The translations under genes were made by a program, and so were the position numbers. A stretch of DNA of 64,000 bases from Mariniblastus sp. (GTDB lineage Bacteria; Planctomycetota; Planctomycetia; Pirellulales; Pirellulaceae), in contig JAKVBG010000012.1 of NCBI GenBank assembly GCA_022447605.1, positions 1-64,000 of the forward strand. The letters run 5' to 3'. Within the stretch, counting starts at the first letter, position 1; every line of letters begins with the position of its first letter. Below are positions 58,489 to 64,000 of the stretch, in pieces. The notes under the pieces are model-generated. The model was not told the origin of the DNA and did not search any database. It was given only the letters and a program-made list of their open reading frames with translations.

Positions 58489-60063
58489 ATGCCGACGTTA
58501 AGCCCTGAACACCGACTTCTGATACGCGCCGACGCGGGACCCAAATCAGGTACTGGGCATGTCATGCGCTGCCTGGCACTGGGACAGAGTTGGCAGAAAA
58601 TGGGTGGCCGGGTGACCCTGCTCACCAGTTCCCTGCCAGCCCGTTTGGCGAAGCGGGTCGATTCGGAACAGTTCGAATTGCACATGCTTCCCAACGGCTG
58701 CGCACCCGGGCAGGAGATGGACACGTTCAATGAGCTGATTGTCCACCAACAACCGGACTGGGTCGTCCTCGATGGTTACCGGTTTGACGATCCCTATCAA
58801 AGGGAAATTTGCCTGCAGGGCGCCCGTTTACTGGTCGTGGACGATTACGGCCATGCCAACCATGCCTGGGCCGACGCCATATTCAACCAGAACGTCTATG
58901 CCGAAACCGAGAACTACGAGCGCCGAAAAAGAAACCAGGACATCATCGCCGGGCTGGATTATGTACTGATCCGGGACGAATTTCACCAGGCGGATGAAAT
59001 CGCCACAAACCGTCGGCAAATTGCCCTCGGTCATGCAAAACGGATCCTGGTGACGTTCGGTGGTGCCGACCCCCAGAACACCACCCGCGATGTGATTCGC
59101 ACCCTCGATCGATGCGCGGCGAAGGGAACGACCCTGGACGTGATCGTTGGCCCGTGCAATCCACATCTCCCGAGCCTCAAAACCGTCGCCAGACAATCAA
59201 AGCTGTCGATTCGTTTTCACACCAATGTCGATCGAATGGCAAGCCTGTTCGAACGATCAGACCTGGCCATTACAGCAGCCGGTTCAACGTGTTATGAACT
59301 CTGCCACGCCGGCGTGCCGATGATCGCGATCCCCATTGCGTCCAACCAGGTCGAAATCGCCCACTGCCTGCACGCCAAAGGTGCCGCTGTTACGCTGCAA
59401 CCCACAGCATTGCACGAGGAGCATGGCCAGGAACTGATCCGCCAGGTCATCCGCCAGCCGGCAACCCGGCAATCGATGTCACTCATGGGCCGCCAGCTTG
59501 TCGACGGACAGGGGGCATCCCGGCTGGCCCGGCGCCTCTGCTCCCACCTTTATCGATTTCGCAAAGCGGAACCCAGGGATACCGCCATGCTGCTCGATTG
59601 GCAAAACGATTCGGAAATCAGGGCGACCCGTTTTGGTGCAACAGCGACCGAACCGAACCAACCGTCGGGAAACCTGCCAGGAACCGCACCAGATGCGCAC
59701 CCGGTGCACTGGATTGTCGAAAACGGGTCGGGTCGACCAGTCGGGCAGATCCTGCTGGAGTCGATCGAATCGAACCGGACGGCGATCGCGATCAACCTGG
59801 TCCCGTCGATACGCGGCAGGGGAATTGGCACTTCGCTGATCGAAGCCGGTTGCCGATTGGCAAAACGCATATTGGGACCCGTCGAATTTGTCGCCCATAT
59901 CAAACCGGTGGACTTCGCCTCACAGGCGGCTTTCCGCAAGGCCGGTTTCAAAACCGTTGCGACCACCACCATCAATGGTCAAGTCGCCCTCGAGTTCTCC
60001 CTTTCCCCCAATCACCTGGCGACCGAACAGGTCGTCGCCGACCAATCCAGGAGGGCCTCCTAA
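58489..60063 (+). CDS. pseG: PseG-like UDP-sugar hydrolase fused to C-terminal GNAT acetyltransferase (PseH-like)
   Basis: N-term 'LLIRADAGPKSGTGHVMRCLALGQSW', 'SDLAITAAGSTCYELCHAGVPMIAI'; C-term 'YRFRKAEPRDTAMLLDWQNDSEIRA...PSIRGRGIGTSLIEAGCRLA'. Confidence 0.88.
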   Translation: MPTLSPEHRLLIRADAGPKSGTGHVMRCLALGQSWQKMGGRVTLLTSSLPARLAKRVDSEQFELHMLPNGCAPGQEMDTFNELIVHQQPDWVVLDGYRFDDPYQREICLQGARLLVVDDYGHANHAWADAIFNQNVYAETENYERRKRNQDIIAGLDYVLIRDEFHQADEIATNRRQIALGHAKRILVTFGGADPQNTTRDVIRTLDRCAAKGTTLDVIVGPCNPHLPSLKTVARQSKLSIRFHTNVDRMASLFERSDLAITAAGSTCYELCHAGVPMIAIPIASNQVEIAHCLHAKGAAVTLQPTALHEEHGQELIRQVIRQPATRQSMSLMGRQLVDGQGASRLARRLCSHLYRFRKAEPRDTAMLLDWQNDSEIRATRFGATATEPNQPSGNLPGTAPDAHPVHWIVENGSGRPVGQILLESIESNRTAIAINLVPSIRGRGIGTSLIEAGCRLAKRILGPVEFVAHIKPVDFASQAAFRKAGFKTVATTTINGQVALEFSLSPNHLATEQVVADQSRRAS

Positions 60064-60064
60064 G

Positions 60065-61120
60065 ATGGGTTCAGGATGCATCCAAATTGGCAGCCACCAG
60101 GTAGGTGAGAAGTGCCCCGTCTACCTGATTGCAGAATTATCAGCCAACCACGGGCACTGCCTCAAAAAAACACGGGAACTGATCCGCGCCGCCGCCGAGG
60201 CCGGCGCCAACGCAATCAAGCTTCAAACCTATACAGCAGACACACTGACACTCGATTGTGATAACCCGTATTTCCAGATTGACCACGCCACGCAATGGGA
60301 CGGCCAGAATTTTCACTCGCTCTATCGACAGGCCGAAATGCCATGGGATTGGCAGCCACAGCTAAAACAGATCGCCAATGATCTGGGATTGGAACTTTTT
60401 TCCAGTCCCTTTGATTCGACCGCCGTCGACTTTCTCGAGGAGATGGATGTACCTGCCTACAAGATCGCCTCTTTCGAGATTGTCGACATTCCCCTGCTGG
60501 AATACGTCGCGCGGACCGGGCGGCCAACAATCCTGTCGACGGGCATGGCCACGCTGGAAGAAATTGAATTGGCCGTCGAGACACTGGAGTCCAATGGTTG
60601 CCCTGATATCGCCTTACTCAAATGCACCAGCGCCTACCCTGCGCCGATGAAATCGATGAACTTGCACACCATTCCGGCGCTCGGCTCACATTTCCAAAAG
60701 CCCGTCGGTTTATCCGATCACAGTCTGGGAATCGAGGCGGCAGTCGCCTCGGTTTGCCTGGGAGCTTCCATCATTGAAAAACACCTGACCCTGAGTCGCA
60801 GTGACGGCGGTCCCGACAGCGGCTTTTCCCTGGAACCATCAGAGTTCCAGGCGATGGCAACAGCGGTCAGGAATGTGGAACAGGCCCTGGGAGAAGTCCA
60901 TTTTGGCCCGACTCGGTATGACAGCAAAAACACCGATTTTCGTCGCTCGCTGTTCGTCGTGACAGACGTTAAGCGGGGCGATCTGTTAACCGAGGAAAAT
61001 ATTCGCTCCATACGGCCCGGAATGGGCCTGGCCCCAAAAAACATGCGGGAAGTGATCGGCAAGGTCGCACAGACCGATATCGATCGGGGAACTCCGCTCC
61101 GCTGGGACCATATTGCATGA
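60065..61120 (+). CDS. pseI: Pseudaminic acid synthase (NeuB family)
   Basis: 'PVYLIAELSANHGHCLKKTRELIRAAAEAGANAIKLQTYTADTLTLD', 'LFSSPFDSTAVDFLEEMDVPAYKIASFEIVDIPLL', C-terminal SAF domain 'FRRSLFVVTDVKRGDLLTEENIRSIRPG'. Confidence 0.93.
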   Translation: MGSGCIQIGSHQVGEKCPVYLIAELSANHGHCLKKTRELIRAAAEAGANAIKLQTYTADTLTLDCDNPYFQIDHATQWDGQNFHSLYRQAEMPWDWQPQLKQIANDLGLELFSSPFDSTAVDFLEEMDVPAYKIASFEIVDIPLLEYVARTGRPTILSTGMATLEEIELAVETLESNGCPDIALLKCTSAYPAPMKSMNLHTIPALGSHFQKPVGLSDHSLGIEAAVASVCLGASIIEKHLTLSRSDGGPDSGFSLEPSEFQAMATAVRNVEQALGEVHFGPTRYDSKNTDFRRSLFVVTDVKRGDLLTEENIRSIRPGMGLAPKNMREVIGKVAQTDIDRGTPLRWDHIA

Positions 61121-61209
61121 CACATTGCCCTTGCCTCCAAGTTTAGACAAAGAGTAAAAACATTCCAGGAACCCAACCTCCGCTAGCAGCAGGGAAGCTG
61201 TAGATCGAT

Positions 61210-63210
61210 ATGAGAAATCTTGGCCGGGCGCTACGGATGGCGCTCCACTACCGATGGTCTTTAATATGGGCCTTCATCTGCTCGATGTTGGTCGCCCTTT
61301 TCTGGGGTGCCAACCTGGGGGCCGTCTATCCTTTCGTCGAAGTTGTTCTGAAAGACAAGTCCCTCCAGGAGTGGGCAGACCAACGACTGACAGACTCTCA
61401 CGAAGCGATCGAAACATCGGAAGCCCGAATCCGGGAACTGCAATCGGAAATTACCGGCGAAGATTTGAACGTTGAGCAGGTCGAAAGCAAACAGAGAACG
61501 ATCCGCTCTTATCAGACCGATATCAAGACGCAACAGGACCGTATTACCTGGACAGAGAAACTGGAACCATGGATCCGGCAATACGCACCGAGCGATCCCT
61601 ACATGACGCTGGTGGTCCTGATGTGCTTGATGATCATCGGGACCGTTTTTCGTGGTCTGTTTCTGGCAGCCAGCATCTACCTGGTCGCCAGGGTTGGCCA
61701 AAGAACGATTCTGGACCTACAGAACAACGTGTTCTCCAACGTGCTCAGCATGGAAATCTCCGAGATCAATGTCAAAGGGACGGGTGACCTCGTCAGTCGT
61801 ATTCGGGGTGAGACGTCAGCCATCGGTCAATCGATTACAACACTCTTCGGGAAAACGATCCGCGAGCCGTTGAAGATGTTCGCCTGCCTGGCCGGGGCCG
61901 CCTGGATCAACTGGCGTTTGCTGCTGTTCTCTCTGCTGGTCTGCCCCCTGGCAGTTTACCTGATGGTCAAACTGGCGAGGATGACCAAGCGGGCTGTCAA
62001 AAAGTCGATGGAAGAATCGGCTCGACTGCTGGACCGACTGTACCAGGCACTGACCTACCTGCGCGTTGTCAAGGCCTTCAACATGCAGGAAGACGAACGA
62101 GAACGGTTTCAGGTGGTAGCCCATGATGTCTATAAGAAGGGGATGCGCATCGCTCTGTACGGAGCCTTAGCGCGTTCCAATAACGAACTGCTGGGAGTCG
62201 GCATCATCAGCCTTTCCATCCTGGCCGGGGGCTACCTGGTCCTGAACCAGGAGATGTACCTGTTCAACATCCGCATGAGCTCAGCCCCGATGGAATTTGG
62301 TGAGTTGATGGTGTTCTTCGCCTTTCTGATCGGGGTTTCCGATCCCCTGCGGAAATTGGGGGACGTCTACAACATGGTTCAAGCGGGGATTGTGGCCGCC
62401 GACCGGGTCTTCCCGTTGATTGACCAGCGTCCAGCCGTCACCGCCCCCGCTCAACCGGCCGCCCTGCCCAGTGGTCAGCTCGGTATTCAATTTGAAAATG
62501 TGAAGTTTTCCTACGGGGAAGAGGCCCCCGTGTTGAACGGAGTCTCTTTCGACCTGCCGCCCGGTTCATCCCTGGCCATCATCGGTCCCAATGGCTGCGG
62601 CAAGAGCACCCTGATCAATCTGCTGCCTCGGTTTTTCGACGTCAACGAAGGGACCATCCGGGTCGGGGGCACCGACCTGCGAGAATTTTCCCCCAACGAG
62701 CTGAGAGCGAAAATCGGCTACGTCACACAATTGACGATGCTGTTCCGTGATTCCATTGCGGCCAATATCAGCTACGGCAATCCCCAGGCAACCCAACAAG
62801 AAATCGAACAGGCCGCCCAAAGCGCCCATGCCCATGAATTCATTTCTCAACTGGAGGCCGGCTACCAAACCGACATCGGCGAACACGGTGGGCGACTGTC
62901 AGGTGGACAACGGCAGCGGCTCGCCCTGGCCCGAGCTATCCTGCACAACCCGGAAATACTGATACTGGACGAAGCGACCAGCCAGATCGATCCGGAAAGC
63001 GAAAGCCTGATCCACGCCACACTTCAATCTTTCATCAAGAACCGCACCACCTTGATCGTCACCCACCGGATGTCGACCCTCGAACTGGTCGATCAGATCA
63101 TGGTCATGAACAACGGCCAGGTCGTCGATTGTGGCACTCACGACGACCTGCTCAAGCGATGTAAAATTTATCACCGTCTCAGGGAAATGGATCAAGAAAA
63201 GGCAGCCTAG
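61210..63210 (+). CDS. ABC exporter (TM + ATPase), paralog of 45487..47469
   Basis: Walker A GPNGCGKSTL, LSGGQRQRLALARAIL, ILILDEATSQID; coiled coil after TM1. Confidence 0.92.
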   Translation: MRNLGRALRMALHYRWSLIWAFICSMLVALFWGANLGAVYPFVEVVLKDKSLQEWADQRLTDSHEAIETSEARIRELQSEITGEDLNVEQVESKQRTIRSYQTDIKTQQDRITWTEKLEPWIRQYAPSDPYMTLVVLMCLMIIGTVFRGLFLAASIYLVARVGQRTILDLQNNVFSNVLSMEISEINVKGTGDLVSRIRGETSAIGQSITTLFGKTIREPLKMFACLAGAAWINWRLLLFSLLVCPLAVYLMVKLARMTKRAVKKSMEESARLLDRLYQALTYLRVVKAFNMQEDERERFQVVAHDVYKKGMRIALYGALARSNNELLGVGIISLSILAGGYLVLNQEMYLFNIRMSSAPMEFGELMVFFAFLIGVSDPLRKLGDVYNMVQAGIVAADRVFPLIDQRPAVTAPAQPAALPSGQLGIQFENVKFSYGEEAPVLNGVSFDLPPGSSLAIIGPNGCGKSTLINLLPRFFDVNEGTIRVGGTDLREFSPNELRAKIGYVTQLTMLFRDSIAANISYGNPQATQQEIEQAAQSAHAHEFISQLEAGYQTDIGEHGGRLSGGQRQRLALARAILHNPEILILDEATSQIDPESESLIHATLQSFIKNRTTLIVTHRMSTLELVDQIMVMNNGQVVDCGTHDDLLKRCKIYHRLREMDQEKAA

Positions 63211-63212
63211 CC

Positions 63213-64000
63213 ATGGAAGCAATCCGCAAAAACAGCCATTCGCTCCCGTTCGACGTAATGCGCCAGGCGCGGAAAATTGTCCAGGATGAAGCCCGGGCCC
63301 TGGAGAACCTGGCAGCCAATCTTCCGGTCAGCTTTGTCAATGCCGTTGAATTGATCGGGGAATGCCAGGGAGCCGTCATTGTCTGTGGTGTCGGCAAGGC
63401 CGGCTGGATTGGTCAAAAGATTTCTGCCTCTCTGGCGTCGACCGGAACCGTCAGTCACTTTTTGAATCCGAGCGAAGCGTTCCATGGGGACCTGGGAAGA
63501 ATCGGAGCAAACGATGTCGTGTTGGCCCTTTCCAACAGCGGTGAGACGAGCGAATTAACCCAGATTTTACCTCGCATCGACCAGTTTGGTGTACCGATCA
63601 TTTCCATCACAGCCCGCGCGGATTCCACCTTGGCCAACTACTCACAGGTCGTACTGGATTACGGGAAGACACCGGAAACGGGTCATTTACAGCTCGCGCC
63701 TTCTACCAGCACCACCGTGATGTTGGCCATCGGGGATGCCCTGGCCCTCGTCGTTTCCGCCCAGCTCGAATTCCAGGCCATGGACTTTGCGAAGTACCAT
63801 CCGGGCGGTAGCCTGGGCCGAAGACTCTCACTGGTCGAAGAGATCATGCGGCCTATCGAGCATTGTCGTGTCGCCGACGAGCAGGAGACCGTTCGCGAAA
63901 TTTACGTTCGTTACCAGGGGAAAGACCGCCGGGTAGGCGTCGTCCTGGTCGTCGACCGGGAAGGTCATTTGACCGGCCTGTTTACCGATAGTGACCTGGC
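63213..64000 (+). CDS. kdsD: KpsF/GutQ family sugar-phosphate isomerase (arabinose-5-phosphate isomerase), truncated by window end
   Basis: Open frame from ATG at 63213 to the window edge: SIS domain 'VIVCGVGKAGWIGQKISASLASTGT', 'LALSNSGETSEL', 'KYHPGGSLGRRLSLVEEIMR' then CBS domain start. Confidence 0.88.
   Translation, partial: MEAIRKNSHSLPFDVMRQARKIVQDEARALENLAANLPVSFVNAVELIGECQGAVIVCGVGKAGWIGQKISASLASTGTVSHFLNPSEAFHGDLGRIGANDVVLALSNSGETSELTQILPRIDQFGVPIISITARADSTLANYSQVVLDYGKTPETGHLQLAPSTSTTVMLAIGDALALVVSAQLEFQAMDFAKYHPGGSLGRRLSLVEEIMRPIEHCRVADEQETVREIYVRYQGKDRRVGVVLVVDREGHLTGLFTDSDL

Overview
The window reads as an ordinary, gene-dense bacterial chromosome segment, most consistent with a Planctomycetota-type genome. 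I see no tRNA/rRNA, CRISPR array or transposon. Left part: a type I secretion cassette (HlyD-like MFP, HlyB-like ABC exporter, large serralysin-like RTX metalloprotease), a TIGR03546/TIGR03545-like pair, csrA, and assorted hydrolases. Centre: C1/pterin cofactor genes (pabB, pabA, DUF447, RFA-P synthase operon; DUF6513/DHPS-like; folE; 6-PTP synthase + CitG-like), pdxJ, dapA, a NatA/NatB-type ABC system with a CPBP protease fusion, and dnaA. Right part: a surface-glycan region with glycosyltransferases, two paralogous ABC exporters, a pseudaminic-acid-type pathway (pseB, pseC, pseG fused to a GNAT domain, pseI) and a partial kdsD-like gene. The strongest discovery candidate is an unannotated selenoprotein at 26161..27798(-). 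Two ORFs in the track (27289..27798 and 26161..27261) are in the same frame, separated by a single TGA inside a deiodinase-like redox motif (FGCLT-U-PPF), with a hairpin placed as expected for a bacterial SECIS. Other leads: a structured-RNA candidate ending in an intrinsic terminator (about 18222..18357), a perfect 18-bp palindrome next to the dnaA start, and a disrupted cupin gene (15641..15997). All family calls are by eye from translated motifs; no database search was run.
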